A stretch of DNA of 64,000 bases from Epiperipatus broadwayi (taxonomy: Eukaryota; Onychophora; Udeonychophora; Euonychophora; Peripatidae), in the NCBI GenBank assembly GCA_028023455.1, contig JAQFVV010000022.1, forward strand, positions 9,941,100-10,005,099, written 5' to 3'. The notes under the pieces are model-generated. The model was not told the origin of the DNA and ran no database searches. It worked only from the letters and a program-made list of their open reading frames with translations. How positions within the stretch are numbered: position 1 is the stretch's first letter; the number at the start of each line of letters is the position of its first letter. Positions 1 through 11,414 of the stretch are shown in pieces. The position numbers were made by a program, and so were the translations under genes.

Positions 1-537
1 TGCTTTCATATCATATTCATGGTCGTTCTGCTGAAAACTTCATTTTTTGCTAATTTGAGTATTATTTGTTCTCTGCTTCATTACATATTCATTTTTTACA
101 ATGAACCACATCTCTTTGATTTTGAGTTTGCAATCATTCCCTCTCTTTGCACATTATTTTTGAAGGATAAAATACAAACAATGAACTGATCCAACATGGT
201 TTATACTGCGGAGCGCAACCAAAAGAGTTATTCATACATTATGGTCAGACAAAAACAAAAATGACACAGCATTTTCTAAGGTAAAAAAAAAACATAGATA
301 AAATCTGATGCCACAAATACATTGGTCTTTTACCATCACAAAAATAAACACAGCCATAACTTTGATACAAATTGTGTTAAAATAATGTGCAAAGAGAGAA
401 ATGATCACAAAAACAGAATCAAAAAAGCATGATTCATTGCAAAAAATAAATATGTAATCAACCACAGAACAAATAGCATTCAAATCATAAAAAAATGGGT
501 TTTTCATGAGAATAACCATAAATATAATGTGAAAGCA
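1..537. repeat. Imperfect fold-back element, left edge cut by window
   Basis: Bases 1-170 match the reverse complement of about 373-537 over nearly their whole length, with scattered mismatches (roughly four in five bases by eye). The stem encloses a loop of about 200 bases. The right arm ends with tgatgctttc read on the minus strand and the left arm starts with tgctttc at base 1, so a few bases probably lie outside the window. No terminal motif or target duplication can be checked. The 95-codon minus-strand reading frame here is a by-product of the repeat and resembles no protein I know. It may be a MITE-like or PLE-derived fold-back; I see no ribozyme core in it. Confidence 0.75.
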
Positions 538-639
538 TCAAAAGTATGCTTGATGCTAATAATTTAATAAATATATTTAAACTCTGACTTAGTTTTTTCT
601 TTTTATATTAGTATTAATGTTGCATAGCACTCTAATATA

Positions 640-830
640 TATATAATCGAAATTATCCCAAATTCACAACTCAACCAGACTAGCCAACTATAAAACACTA
701 CCAATGGTTTTACTGCTACAAGCAGACTTCTCAAGTGTAAAGAACTACAAAATAACAAATTTAAACTGAACATTACCCACAATTCCACTTCCCATACACC
801 CTTAATATTAAAAGAACTTTTAAATAAGTT
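640..830 (-). repeat. PLE-1 3' end, left inverted arm with hammerhead relic
   Basis: This is the 3' untranslated end of PLE-1 on the minus strand, matched by an inverted copy at 1684-1875. On the minus strand at about 690-755 it contains ACAC-uugagaA, then CUGC-UUGUA-GCAG hairpin, uAAAACC, AUUGGUA, GUGU. The outer ACAC/GUGU pairing, the CUGC/GCAG hairpin and the AAAAC after it sit as in a type I hammerhead ribozyme, but the CUGANGA core and the GAAA are mutated. Known PLEs carry hammerhead motifs in their terminal repeats, which supports reading this as a relic. Confidence 0.6.
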
Positions 831-1690
831 AATTGCTTCAGAATCATAAATTTTTAATAATAAAGATTCTTTACTTCTTTTTATTTCATTTCTCTCAAAG
901 AAGACAAACTTAGCTTCATCAAAATTAATAGTGTGGCCTGTATTTTTTTTATGGATATATAAAGCAGAATTAAGATATTTATTTATAACCCTGACCTATA
1001 TATACCTTCTTACAAAAACAAAAGATAATATACACTACTCCAGGAATAGTCTTTCTATCAAAAATTTCATTATTCAAAGTAATACCCTTTTTCCAAGCAA
1101 TTTTTTATTTCTAAACAAATTACCATTTTTACATACAATTTTATAAGAAGACAATTTAAATGGCAAAGAAATAAAATATTTTTTATCCTTTACATTATCA
1201 AATATTACTATTAAATAAAATACATTTAACAAATTTATCAGTGTAGCCAACACTCTAATAATCTCTATAAAATTGACCTTTTTGAAACAAGCTACCCCAC
1301 TAGAATTATTTAATCTCTTATTTCTATAACAATAATTTCTCAAAGCAGCTACTTTATGAGATACAGATTGATAGCTATCAGGTTTGATTCTAAACCTTAA
1401 CACTTTACTCTTAAGATAATGACTACATACCAAATAATTAGTCTTTAGATATCTAATCACCAGTAGATCGAAAAATTTTAATTTAACAAAATATACCCCC
1501 CCCTCCTTCTACCATATATTTTATAGAAAGATCAAAATAATTAAATTCATTTATCAACTCTTTTAATTTATCATTCTCAACTACAAACAATCATCCATAT
1601 ATCTAACAAATAACTTTAAATATGAACAATTCTTTTTAATAATAATTTCCTTTTCCAAATAATTAATATAAACTGAACTTATTTAAATGT
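640..1690 (-). pseudogene. Penelope-like element ORF, 3' half, decayed (PLE-1)
   Basis: Read on the minus strand this is the C-terminal part of a Penelope-like reverse transcriptase/endonuclease. In order: FVRYMDDC, the RT catalytic YxDD box, at about 1588-1611; a thumb/linker at about 1074-1460 with SHKVAALRNYCYRNKR and a later YFISLPFKLSSYKIV, matching the usual PLE segment between RT and endonuclease; a GIY-YIG domain at about 990-1040 with VYIIFCFCKK and VYIGQG, including the C-x-C pair common in these enzymes; and a C-terminal stretch GHTINFDEAKFVFFERNEIK at about 880-940. Frames are broken several times and the RT N-terminus is missing, so the copy is dead and 5' truncated. PLEs prime reverse transcription at chromosomal nicks made by the GIY-YIG nuclease. 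The assignment is by motif recognition, without a search. Confidence 0.8.
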
Positions 1691-1878
1691 TCTTTTAATA
1701 TTAAGGGTGCATGGGAAGTGGAATTGTGGGTAGTGTTAGTTTAAATATGTTGTTATTTTGTAGTTCCTTAAACGTGAGAACTCTGCTTGTAGCAGTGAAA
1801 CCATTGGTAGTGTTTTAGAGTTCATTTTCTTGGCTAGTCTGGTTGAATGGTAAATTTGTGGTAATTTTGATTATTTAT
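1684..1878 (+). repeat. PLE-1 3' end, right inverted arm
   Basis: This is an inverted copy of 640-830, directly abutting the 5'-truncated end of PLE-1. The same hammerhead relic is recognisable: a GUGAGAA-like core remnant, a CUGC-UUGUA-GCAG hairpin, GUGAAACC, then AUUGGUAGUG. GAAA survives here whereas it reads AAAA in the left arm. A truncated PLE flanked by an inverted partial copy of its own end is a known arrangement for this class. Confidence 0.7.
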
Positions 1879-2084
1879 TGACTAGTTTAGCTTTAGGCTT
1901 TTAATGTTTATATATATAAGATTTAATTATTCCATTCAATGTGTATAGTATAGACAATATCTATATAATTTACGTAATTCAAAATCACTATATATCAAAA
2001 AAATTATGACAACCAGCCCTGATGTTATGATAATTTAAATTTCCAAGTAACCTGATGACTTCTTAAATGATGACTTATATATAT

Positions 2085-2280
2085 ATATATATTTAAACTT
2101 CCATTCCACTACAGCATCTTGAAATATATGAAAAAGACAAATGATTTCTAAGATGCATTTTATACTCTTCAATTGACTCAAGCCATAATCTTTTACACAT
2201 AATGTTACTATTTGTTTAACATTTATCAATGTTAAATTAGTATAATTTTGGATTACGAGTATCAAACTTTATGTACTCAT
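2085..2280 (+). repeat. Dispersed repeat family E, copy 1
   Basis: Related copies occur at about 19195-19400, 24845-25045 and 62930-63020. Shared landmarks in order are a run like aaacttccatyccayyaca, then aagatgcattt, then a 'caaattatgatcttttacacat' type block (split here), atttatcaat and aagtatcaaactt. No coding capacity was recognised. It could be the tail of an old LINE or PLE. Confidence 0.5.
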
Positions 2281-3305
2281 AATTTTAAAACCATTTGTAA
2301 ATTCAAGTACAGGAAAAAATATATAGAAAGGAGTATTTGTTTTATTGGTTTATAAGAATTAAGCAATGCATAAAGAAATAAAGGAGAATTCTTATTATTT
2401 TTGTTTGTTTTTCATTTTTATAAAATACATTCAACTTAATGATTACTTTTTCATAGGCTTAATTTGTATCTGATGTGATGTGATGTGATGTAATGCACTG
2501 TAGCTTCTCCTTAAATGGAGTCAGGAATCTCTCAGCAACTATGCCCAGAGAAACCTGTTAGCCACTTTATTTTCCATTCCCCATTCTAAATTTTTCCATA
2601 TTCTGCTCCATCCCATTTTCACAACATAATCTTTGACAACTCTATAGACTTTATATCTAAATCCCCCTTATTTTTTCCCAAACCCAGCATCAAAAAAAAA
2701 TCAATAATCCACTTTCTGTATAATCACTTTTTTCATATTTATTCTTCCATAACTTCATTATTTGTACCCTTTCTGTTTTCAACCATTTACATTCAATTAA
2801 GCACCTAACAAAGTATTTTATTTTAACTTAAAACCATACTTTTTTAAAATAGTACTCATTAAAATTTTATGTAGGAGTATTTTGCTTGACTTGTCATTAG
2901 AATATATTATGGAGGTGTTTATTATATCTATAAGAATATATTATAGTAAAAAAAGAACTAACCTTTAAATATTTATTCTATATATTCTACTCTAATATAT
3001 TGGGCAAATGATGAACACAAGATAGCAGTGCATATTCACCTACTCAGATTAATTTCTGGTCATTAGCTTTCTTTAATGAAGTCTGTTAAATTTTATATTA
3101 TATATTTGCCATTTATCTTTCCTTCTTTATAACTTTCAAGTTAATGAATTGAGATTCACAAACATCCTATGATTTTGAACTCAAGATAATTTCTTTTATA
3201 GCTATATGACAGTCATTAGAAGACAAATACCTAGAAACTGTTCTGATGCTACAAATATAACACTATCATCTAATTTTCATTCATTATTCAAATTTGCACT
3301 AGAAT
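2281..3305. other. AT-rich spacer, no feature seen
   Basis: A short direct repeat tgatg x3 occurs near 2471-2490, together with pyrimidine-rich stretches. No reading frame or recognisable element is present. Confidence 0.6.
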
Positions 3306-3311
3306 AGAATA

Positions 3312-3500
3312 AACATTGTGACAGAATTGTTGGGTTGGTTAGAGCATTCCCTTAAAATTTGATATTCATGAATCTAAAGGTGTAAATTCAACTCCTATGC
3401 TAACATTGTTACTGGTCAGGAATTGAGAATAATACTTTCTTGAAACATTGTTTAATCTGTTAACCAATGAGATACTTTGTATAATAAATATTTGTTGTCT
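3312..3500 (+). mobile_element. tRNA-like plus ribozyme-like retroelement tail (PLE-2 tail type)
   Basis: The sequence tgggttggttagagcattcccttaaaattt followed by taaattcaactcc resembles a degenerate tRNA with A and B boxes. It is followed by aggaattgagaataatactttcttGAAACATTGT. The same order (tRNA-like head, AATAATA hairpin loop, GAAA/AAAA, CATTGT) follows the PLE GIY-YIG segments at 29.6 and 55.5 kb. No PLE coding sequence is visible upstream here, so this may be a 5'-truncated copy or an independent SINE. GAAA of the hammerhead-like core is intact (3442-3445), but the CUGAAGA half is deleted or mutated. Confidence 0.55.
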
Positions 3501-5130
3501 ATTTTTTTAAGGTTCTTTGTCTTTCCAGTCATTCCATGATAGTCTACAGATGTTTTTATCAGTAAGCTTTTAATACAAGATCAAAAAAATTATAGAAATT
3601 ATCAGTAAATTCTTCTGAAATTGATTGTAGCTATTAGATTAGAGTTACAAAAAAAAAAATCATTTTATTTTTCGGTTCATTTATTTTGAGATTTTATGTT
3701 AAGTAGTAAGCTCCAACTATTACAGTTATTTTTGTAGAATTTATATATATATGCATACACATACAGTGGTGTAAACCAAACTGCCAAAATGGATATGGAC
3801 ATTTAAGTGAGTGGTCGATACATCTATCTCACCTGATGAGCAATAGTTGTTCACGATATACATGCTTTGAGAGAAAGGATGGTCTGCACTGGTATAGGTT
3901 ACATTATGATAGAATTAAGATAAGGAATTCATTTATAAAAATTTAAAAAATACATATTCAGTATTAAACAGATAGTTGGTTATATTTGGATTATAGTACC
4001 ACAATATAAATATTTTTTTATACAGATAAAATGTAAAACAATTTTTTTTTAAATTTACTACAGGGCAAAAGCCTATCCAATATCCATTTACAGATAAATT
4101 ATGAAGAAGGGGCATTACTTACCAGGCTTTTTATTTATCAGGATTTAAATGGTTTTCTTTTTTTTCTTTTATCTTCTAGTTATAAGTATCCATTTACTGA
4201 ACAATATTGGATAGTTTGCTAGATTGACTGTGAGCCATATAATTGAAAAAAATATATACATAAGTCTGTTTAGAACTTAAGTATATTATATTTTCATAAA
4301 GTATTTGTTTGTTTTTTAATTTTTTATTTGAATATATTGGCAAATTTGAACAATTAACCCCATAAAAACGTTTTTTTAAAAAAAAAAAAAAAAACCTGTT
4401 TAAGAAAACTTTATTTTTACATTTAAAAATGAACAGAAATAAAATTTTAATTAAAATTACCACATTTTGTTTTAGGTGGAATTAATGGATTACTTTGCCC
4501 TGCATAAGTTATAGCAATGATATGACAGACTTTATATCTTAAAGTGCATTATTTGTGGTTCAATTCTGTTATTCCTAATGTTTGAATTTCATGTAAACTC
4601 ATTCCCAAATAACAGACCATTCAACTATTTTAATAGTTGCGTTACATGCTCTATTGCTGCTGCTGCTACTACTGCTACTATTATGATGATGTTAATGATG
4701 ATGACATTTCAAATGGTAAACTTTATTGGGTCTCAAAAAGGGTTACATAAGTTACATTTAAAAACGTGGTCTTAGATACAAATTGATTCATGATATTACA
4801 TATAAAATAAAGGTTTACAGTCTTGATTGTGATAGGAAAAAAAACATGATTTACATTAATTAAAAGAAAAATAATTATTACATAATAAGATACATATGTC
4901 AAATTAGATTTACATAGAATTCTTAAATGTGATGTTGAGAAAAATACATGGAAACACATGATAATATGATTGAAAACATATGGAGGAGGGGTTGAAATTG
5001 GTGTTAGATTGACATATGGTCCCATAAAAATTGCGCTCATTTGGTGAGAGTACTATAGTTTTTATAGCTAATTCATATTGTTCATTTGTTACATAAGTTC
5101 CATGTAAAAAAAATAGAAAAACATTAATCT
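3501..5130. other. AT-rich spacer, no gene seen
   Basis: It contains a poly(A) run near 4378-4395, a short TGC/TAC/TGA trinucleotide stretch near 4655-4705 and a CTGATGA string near 3833 that does not complete a ribozyme fold. The reading frames here are short and low-complexity. Confidence 0.6.
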
Positions 5131-5131
5131 A

Positions 5132-5650
5132 CATGAATTGGATCTTGGGAAAATGGAAAAATGCCAGTCCAGCATGAATTGCAAACTGGGAGGATAAAAA
5201 AACACTAGTATTCATGAATTGCATCTTGGGAAAACAAAAAATACTAAGCATGAATTTCATCCTGGGAAAATACTAGTTCAACATGGATTGTGTCTTGGGA
5301 AAATGGAAAAATAGTAGTCAGCATGAATTGCATCTTGGGAAAATAAAAAAACATTAGTCAGCATGAGCTGCATTCTGGGAAAATAAAAAAATTCCAGTTC
5401 ATCATGGATTGCATTCTGAAAAAATGGAAAAATACCAGTTAGCATGCATTGCATCCTGGGAAAATGGAAAAATCCTAGTTTAGCATAAAATGCATTTTGG
5501 GAAAATAGAAAAACCCTGGTTTGCATGAATTGCATCTCGGGAAAATGGAAAAATACTAATTGACATAAATTGCATTTTGGGAAAATGGAAAAACACTAGT
5601 CAGAATGGTTTGCATCTTGGGAAAATGGAAAAACACCTGTTATCATGAAT
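5132..5650 (+). repeat. 39-bp minisatellite, about 13 units
   Basis: A tandem array with unit roughly GCATGAATTGCATCTTGGG then AAAATGGAAAAAcACTAGT. The marker gggaaaa (or a variant) recurs about every 36-41 bases from 5145 to 5620. Units differ by 10-25 %, so the array is old. Because the period is a multiple of three in most units, it creates a 13-residue-periodic minus-strand reading frame at 5278-5535 that should not be taken as a protein. Confidence 0.93.
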
Positions 5651-5707
5651 TGGATCCTTTAATAGTGATGGTATAGCAAATTTTTGGGGTTGAAGCTTGA
5701 GAACTTG

Positions 5708-5721
5708 CAATTATTATTATT

Positions 5722-5790
<69 letters not shown>

Positions 5791-5800
5791 GCTGTTGTTA
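5708..5800 (+). repeat. ATT/ATC microsatellite
   Basis: Blocks of (ATT)n, (ATC)n about 9 units, then (ATT)n about 14 units. The low-complexity poly-Ile/Met minus-strand frame over it is an artefact. Confidence 0.97.
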
Positions 5801-5804
5801 CTAC

Positions 5805-6860
5805 TACTAATTTTAGTTTTAAGTATCTTTTATTTGATATCATAAGTACATGTATCCACTTTTACATGCTATGGAAACAAAAATACAAATTTTTCATTTT
5901 TGCACATGGATAAAAAAGGAATTACAAAAGTTGTATTACAATATAAGTCCATAACAATTAAAAGTAAGCATTATAAATACATGCCAATAATTTTTGCATA
6001 ACAATGTGGAAATAAAATTAGAAAGTAATTAATTTATAATAAAGTAAGGGAAATATATAATTCCTTAAAGAAAAAGAGAAATAAATGAAGAAATTGTTAT
6101 GGATATTAGAAAAACAGTATGAATAGAAAAGTTTGGAGAAATGTATAGCATCTGCTTTTGACTATATAATTTTAGGCTTATTTAGCTTAATATCTTTCAC
6201 ATAGAAACTACAATGTTGTCTAGGCTTTGTAAAACTGAGAGAAAGTATATAATTGTTGCAAATCACAAAACTCATCTCTCAGATCATGTTAACCAATTAG
6301 CACGAGGTTATATATAAATAGACTGATATCAATTTTTTAAAAACTTATCGCATAGATTAGATAGTTGTTAAGAAAAAAAAAAAGAAAAAAAAAATAAAGT
6401 TGAGGAATCTATAATGGATGTAATAGAAGGAAATAAATTGCATAGTGAAAACATGGTACTTAGCATAAAATGGTGAAATGATATCAGCAATTATTTAAGT
6501 TATGGTAAATGCAAAATAAAAAAAAACCACTAGAGGAATTGGACTTACCATCAGAAGGAATAAAAATGACTTAAATGGAAGAAAGATTTTACAATGATTG
6601 TATAGTTCATGTGTTGGCAATTTTTTATTTATATTGTAGGGCTGAAAAAAAACCTTGGCATTTGGGGAAATCCTCTTATAAAATTATTACAAAGCATTGC
6701 ATGACTTTCATAGTTTATTTTCAACATCTGCATTAGAAGTAATAATTCATTTACTTTATTCTAGAACCATTTAGCAATTTTTGGATACTAATAGTAATTC
6801 TTATCTGATTAAAACCAATATCCAGAGATTAATATGAGATTTAGATATAACAGTATCGCC
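5805..6860. other. AT-rich spacer, no gene seen
   Basis: Only A/T-rich low-complexity sequence was seen, including A-rich runs near 6371-6395. No element boundary was found. Confidence 0.6.
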
Positions 6861-6862
6861 TA

Positions 6863-7065
6863 ATGTCCATGGATTATTTTTTTTTAAATGATCTCTTCAA
6901 TCTAATTAGTTATCAATGAAACAATTCTCAACCATTTTTTTTTCCATATGTCATAGCATCGGCTGGGAGGTGAACCCGCAACAACCGTCTGCAACCAACT
7001 GCTTGCTTGCAAGGCAGCTGTGCTGACCTCTTGGCTAACAACACTTGGCATGTCCGTGGATTATT
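6863..7065 (-). mobile_element. tRNA-derived SINE with 16-bp target duplication
   Basis: On the minus strand a tRNA-like head (GTTAGCCAAGAGGTCAGCAC A-box-like part, CTGCCTTGCAAGCA, GCGGGTTCACCTCCC B box) is followed by GCTATGACATATGG, an A run, about 60 bases of unique tail and a second A run. It is flanked by ATGTCCATGGATTATT (6863-6878) and ATGTCCGTGGATTATT (7050-7065), one mismatch, a convincing target-site duplication. Relatives lie at 16.05, 24.6 and 42.2 kb. Such elements are transcribed by RNA polymerase III and mobilised by a partner LINE. Confidence 0.85.
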
Positions 7066-7835
7066 GTTCAAGTTTATGATAGACAGTTTTAGTGTAATCA
7101 ATTATATTACTATTATTTACTATCACAGAAATTATTTTTTAGACTATATAATTAAAATTGTAATATTTAATTCTTAAATATGTTCAATTTTTTAAATCTG
7201 AAGAGAATCCATCTTTATGATCTTTATATTCATCTAATATAGTCATACCTAAATATGCATTTTGTGATATATGATCTGAGAATATCTACTTTTGTATATT
7301 GGAACCATAAATCCATTATGTCCAGTAGTCTTGGACTATTTACATAGTATTAGCTAAGATTAAATTGATCTAATATCTGCAGTAAATATTAATGTTTGAA
7401 ACTGTCTAAAAATAATTTTTTGCTATATAAAGTAATTGCATAGATAAAAGCCATTTCAGAATTTTATGAACTGATTTTCTTATTCATATGCTACTGTCAT
7501 ATGTTGATCAACGTTAATTCTATTCAATGTAAAGTTTTGCTGATAAAATCCCACTATGTGTTTGAATCCAATAGAAGAATACTTGAAAATTATTTCAGAT
7601 TTCAGACTTTGGACTTTTTTTCAGATAACGGTATACTGTCACTCAGGTTAGTGATTCACTGTTGTTTGGAAAATGGACATCCAGCAATCATTACCTAGAG
7701 GTAAAATAAAGTTAAAAAAACTGCTCAAATTCTCATCACTCAGAAATTCTCAAATTTGGTAATGACCTTCCCTGTTACTCTATGGGGATCTATCCTGCAA
7801 TGGACTAGTCTATTTATTACTTGTCTAATATTGTT
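7066..7835. other. AT-rich spacer, no gene seen
   Basis: No element was recognised. The 65-codon frame at 7501-7698 has no recognisable motif or context. Confidence 0.55.
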
Positions 7836-7838
7836 TAA

Positions 7839-8376
7839 ACAGGCAAAACTCTCCATACAGTAGTGCTACTCAGTGCCAACCAGAGTAATCAATGGATGCC
7901 AGAAGGCTTGTGCATAAAATCCTATATAATGCCTACTCATCCATATCCCCAGACTAGTTTCTGGCTAGTAGTAGTCTTCATCATTGAGGAGCCTTGGATC
8001 TGAGAGCACTGCACCTAGATCTTAGGATCTAATGCAACCCTCCAGCAGCCACCTTTTATCTCTACTTAACTACAAAACTATGAGAATAAAATTGAAAGTA
8101 CAATGTTTTCAATCTAAGCTCAATAGCTTATATAGTCATATGGGTCTGAACCCAGTTCAGTACCTATACATTTTTGTGTTTTTGGCTCTTTAAAAACCAT
8201 AGCAACCACTATCCTATTAGGCAGGATTAGTGTTAAACCATTAAACATCACATGATCACTATTTCTTATGCTAGCACATAACTGTTATTAAAACAAGCAA
8301 AACTCTCCATACAGTAGTGCCACTCAGTAACAGCCAGAGTAATCAATGGATGCCAGAAGGCTTGTGCATAAAATCC
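7839..8376 (-). mobile_element. Family A element, direct terminal repeats
   Basis: Bases 7839-7922 and 8293-8376 are near-identical direct repeats (marker: ctctccatacagtagtg ... gcttgtgcataaaatcc). Between them the minus strand carries the block shared with the 40-kb copy (GGGTTCAGACCCATATGAC, GTAGTTAAGTAGAGATA, CTCTCAGATCCAAGG) followed by a hammerhead-like core: aUGAUGA (7979-7985), a weakened stem II, GAAA (7958-7961), CUAGUC and UGGGGAU. The strand is given for the ribozyme-like orientation. Direct rather than inverted ends recall the tandem 'pseudo-LTR' layout of PLEs. There is no coding capacity, so it is non-autonomous. Confidence 0.7.
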
Positions 8377-8413
8377 CATAAGAAATAGTGATCATGTGAT
8401 GTCTAGTGGTTTA
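8233..8413. repeat. Inverted repeat around the second family A terminal repeat
   Basis: A left arm at 8233-8270 (aaaccattaaacatcacatg ...) pairs with 8377-8413 (... catgtgatgtctagtggttta). The same ATCACATGATCACYATTTCTT block starts the family A copies at 27.25 and 40.02 kb, so it belongs to the element. Confidence 0.8.
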
Positions 8414-8872
8414 ATTAATATTGTTTACTGAGGCAGATATTGAGTGACCTGAATGATGGAAGTTGATCCAAAAACCATCACACTACATCCATAGTTACTT
8501 TTTAAAACTTATAGCTAAACAGTTTCCTAAAAAAATGATTCACTCTCATAATAAAACAATGATTGATATAGATTGGAAAAGATATTGTTAAATATGATGA
8601 CTCAAATCCTGTTGAACATCTTCATAGTAATCATATGTATATAAAGCAACTGTTGTATCCTATGATGCTTCTGTCTATTGCAAGTTAGGATTTATAGTCA
8701 TTAAAAAAATGGAAGAAAATGTGTAAGAAATGTTAAAATTAGAATAAATATATAAAAAAATTAAAATTGATGCCTTTAATAATTTTTTTATTTTTTAAAC
8801 AAAACTGTTTTAAACAAATTTAGGTTTTTAAATGTAAAATATAGCATACATAAAAGATGCTTAATTACCACA

Positions 8873-8911
8873 GACTGAAAATATCCTTTATATACATTTA
8901 TATTTTCAGTC
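8873..8911. repeat. Short perfect inverted repeat
   Basis: Arms agactgaaaatat and atattttcagtct separated by about 13 bases. It could form a cruciform or hairpin; no adjacent gene gives it a role. Confidence 0.8.
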
Positions 8912-9005
8912 TATTCATCCTCCAATCCATCTCAAACAACCATTATACATAATCACACATATGTGAAAAAGATACTACACATGATGAGTTCTGAATGCTG
9001 GTTCT

Positions 9006-9007
9006 GC

Positions 9008-9101
<94 letters not shown>

Positions 9102-9106
9102 GCCAT
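9006..9106 (+). repeat. (AT)n microsatellite within a hairpin
   Basis: About 44 uninterrupted AT units, bounded by gcacaATAT on the left and ATATtgtgc on the right, so the whole block is one perfect palindrome of about 100 bases. Confidence 0.95.
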
Positions 9107-11365
9107 TACAATTTAGTCACTAGCTAAATTTATAGTAATGTGCATGTAAGAAAATGTAAAACAAAATCATCATCACATTTTTATATAACCATAAAAGAAG
9201 CTGTAGGGCATCCAAGTTCAAACCCTACCAGATCAAAATTTTAAACGCTTTAGACAGAAAGAGAGTGGGACAGCAATTATATGCTTTACTTGTTTGTGTG
9301 TTAATAAATCTCAAAAAGAGCAGTACACACATTTAATATTTAAATTTTCTGTTAAAAAGCAAAGTTATAACGCATACGTATAGGCAGTGTATGTGTAAGC
9401 TATTTAATTGTTTTATATTTCAAATATTCAACATTTTAACTTTCTTTAAAACTAACCTATGCTTGATCAATTCTAATATCTTATTCTATACTTCTATTTT
9501 GCTTTTCTATAATTGTAATTGGGATTTAAAAGTTACAGATTTAATTAAATAATAGGGTTATAATTACTAAGCTAGCAATTATATTATTTAATGTTAGTTT
9601 ATGAATGATTTGAAATAATAAAGTGTGTGTGTACATTACATACATAAACTACATTTTTTATTTATTAAATATTGAAAGAAAATTGAGAAAATCTGTTAAA
9701 TTTTTTTTTATTCAACAGTTTGTACTAGAAGGGTTAAATCTGTCAAATTATTTTTTTGTACAATTTTATGTTAAAAGAGGAAATCTGTTGAATCAGATAT
9801 CTATTTTTGTAGCAATTTTGTTTTTGTAAATGATTGTTTGTCACTTTGGGAGCTTAAGCTGGGTGGGAACTCTAATTTTGAAATTGTCTTATCTTAAGAT
9901 CTAAAGAAGGAAGCTCAAAAATTTGAAATGTTACCTAGGTGTAAGAAAAAAAAGGATTAAGTCTATTTTTTTTAAAACAAAAGTGTCTGGAAAAAGGATT
10001 AAACTTTTCAGTTGAAAAATAATTTAGTTGAAAATAAATTAGAGATCTAATTAAAACGAATTTGTCCAAAAATAGCAAGTGACGCTATCTCTGATTGGTT
10101 AAGTTAGCTAAAAAATTGGATATAAAAAGCTGTCTGGAAAAATCAGTTGAATTATTATTGTGATTATGATTCAGATTATTAGACTATTAAATTGAATGTT
10201 GAAAATATAAGAAATGACTGGCTAGAAAAATTATATGTATGTCCCATCTTTGCCTGACCATCTGGGAAGCTGCACATCATATAGGAAAGAAAAGATGTTT
10301 TGTCTAAAATAATATTCTACACCTTTCAACTGACCAGAGAAATAAGATGTTCTTAATAGAAGGAAGAAAGCATTCACCTGCATTCGATGAAAGATGAATT
10401 AATCTACCGATAAATATTAATCATCAAGTCCAATTAATTGTTCCAACAACTGAGTTTAAATCCAGGAAATTTATAACGTGAAAACAACTGCTGTATTTCA
10501 TTCACTAAAAGAATAATGCTTGACAGGAAGAGAAGAAAAATTGATATAATGATTTCCAAATTATCCACTAAAGCAAATAACCTCAATAGGATCCTCATCA
10601 TCAAATAATTATATACTTCAAGAAAGTGATTGTTCCAAAGAACACGGAAATTGTTGCTGCCAAGTATAGACAGTATACAAGACAAGTGAACCCTTGGATC
10701 GGTAATATGACTTTTATATCTATTTTCTTTATGAAATCAGAGTATTAATAAAAATTTAGTAATAAAGTGACATATTTTATTTAAAGAACTTTTAAAGACA
10801 ATTCAGATCGATGGAAACCAAGAATGTCTTAATAATAATAGCTTTGAACTACATAAATGATTTTGAATGTATCAAAATTTATTTGTTTATTAATTTTACA
10901 GTTATGAAATATTAATGTGTAAAATAATTTTTTTTATGGTATTATGATTTTAGTTTTAACTAATATATTATTATTATTTTGGGATAAAACACGCACATAC
11001 ATAGTAATATTTTATATGTGTATAATTGCGAGTGAATGTGAAATAATAGGTGGTGTTAAAATATTAAATTATTTTGTCTTGAGAAAGTATAGATTTCAGC
11101 GCTTAGAAGGGAGGGGGAGATAATGATTTAAAACTCTTTTCTAAGAACTTGATTTTTCTAATTTCTATTAACATTTTTTTTAACATTCTACTTACATGTT
11201 AGATTTATAAAGTATGTGTGCTAATGAGCGGATAATATTTTTTTTCTTGAAATACTTTTCTCATGGAGTGAAAATCATGGTCAATGTGACATCCAACTTA
11301 ATACAATATACATTTGAAGGGAAAGGGGGAAGAACTTGAAATTAATCTGAGGATTGTTATATAAT
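9107..11365. other. AT-rich spacer with a possible solo LTR near 10.08-10.7 kb
   Basis: Around 10081-10135 ctgattggtt (CCAAT-like on the other strand) is followed by gatataaaaagc (TATA-like). Then comes a moderately GC-richer stretch to about 10700 resembling the R/U5 region of the LTR at 31.6 kb only in general character. No second LTR or primer site was found. The remainder is featureless; the short frames at 9623-9829 and 10434-10685 have no recognisable motifs. Confidence 0.35.
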
Positions 11366-11367
11366 TA

Positions 11368-11368
<1 letters not shown>

Positions 11369-11413
<45 letters not shown>
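11369..11413 (+). repeat. ATT microsatellite
   Basis: About 14 ATT units; a related TCA run of about 7 units lies at 11696-11715. Confidence 0.95.

Positions 11414-11414
<1 letters not shown>

Noticed and set aside
3833-3880. CTGATGA followed by a small hairpin and GATA, suggestive of a hammerhead
   Set aside because: The hairpin must use core bases or leave a four-base gap, GAAA reads GATA, and no GUC with a stem I partner follows at the right place.
5278-5535. 85-codon frame with a 13-residue repeat
   Set aside because: It is the translation of the 39-bp minisatellite; the frame is open by period, with no start context or neighbour supporting a gene.
5643-5843. Poly-Ile/Met frame
   Set aside because: Translation of the ATT/ATC microsatellite.
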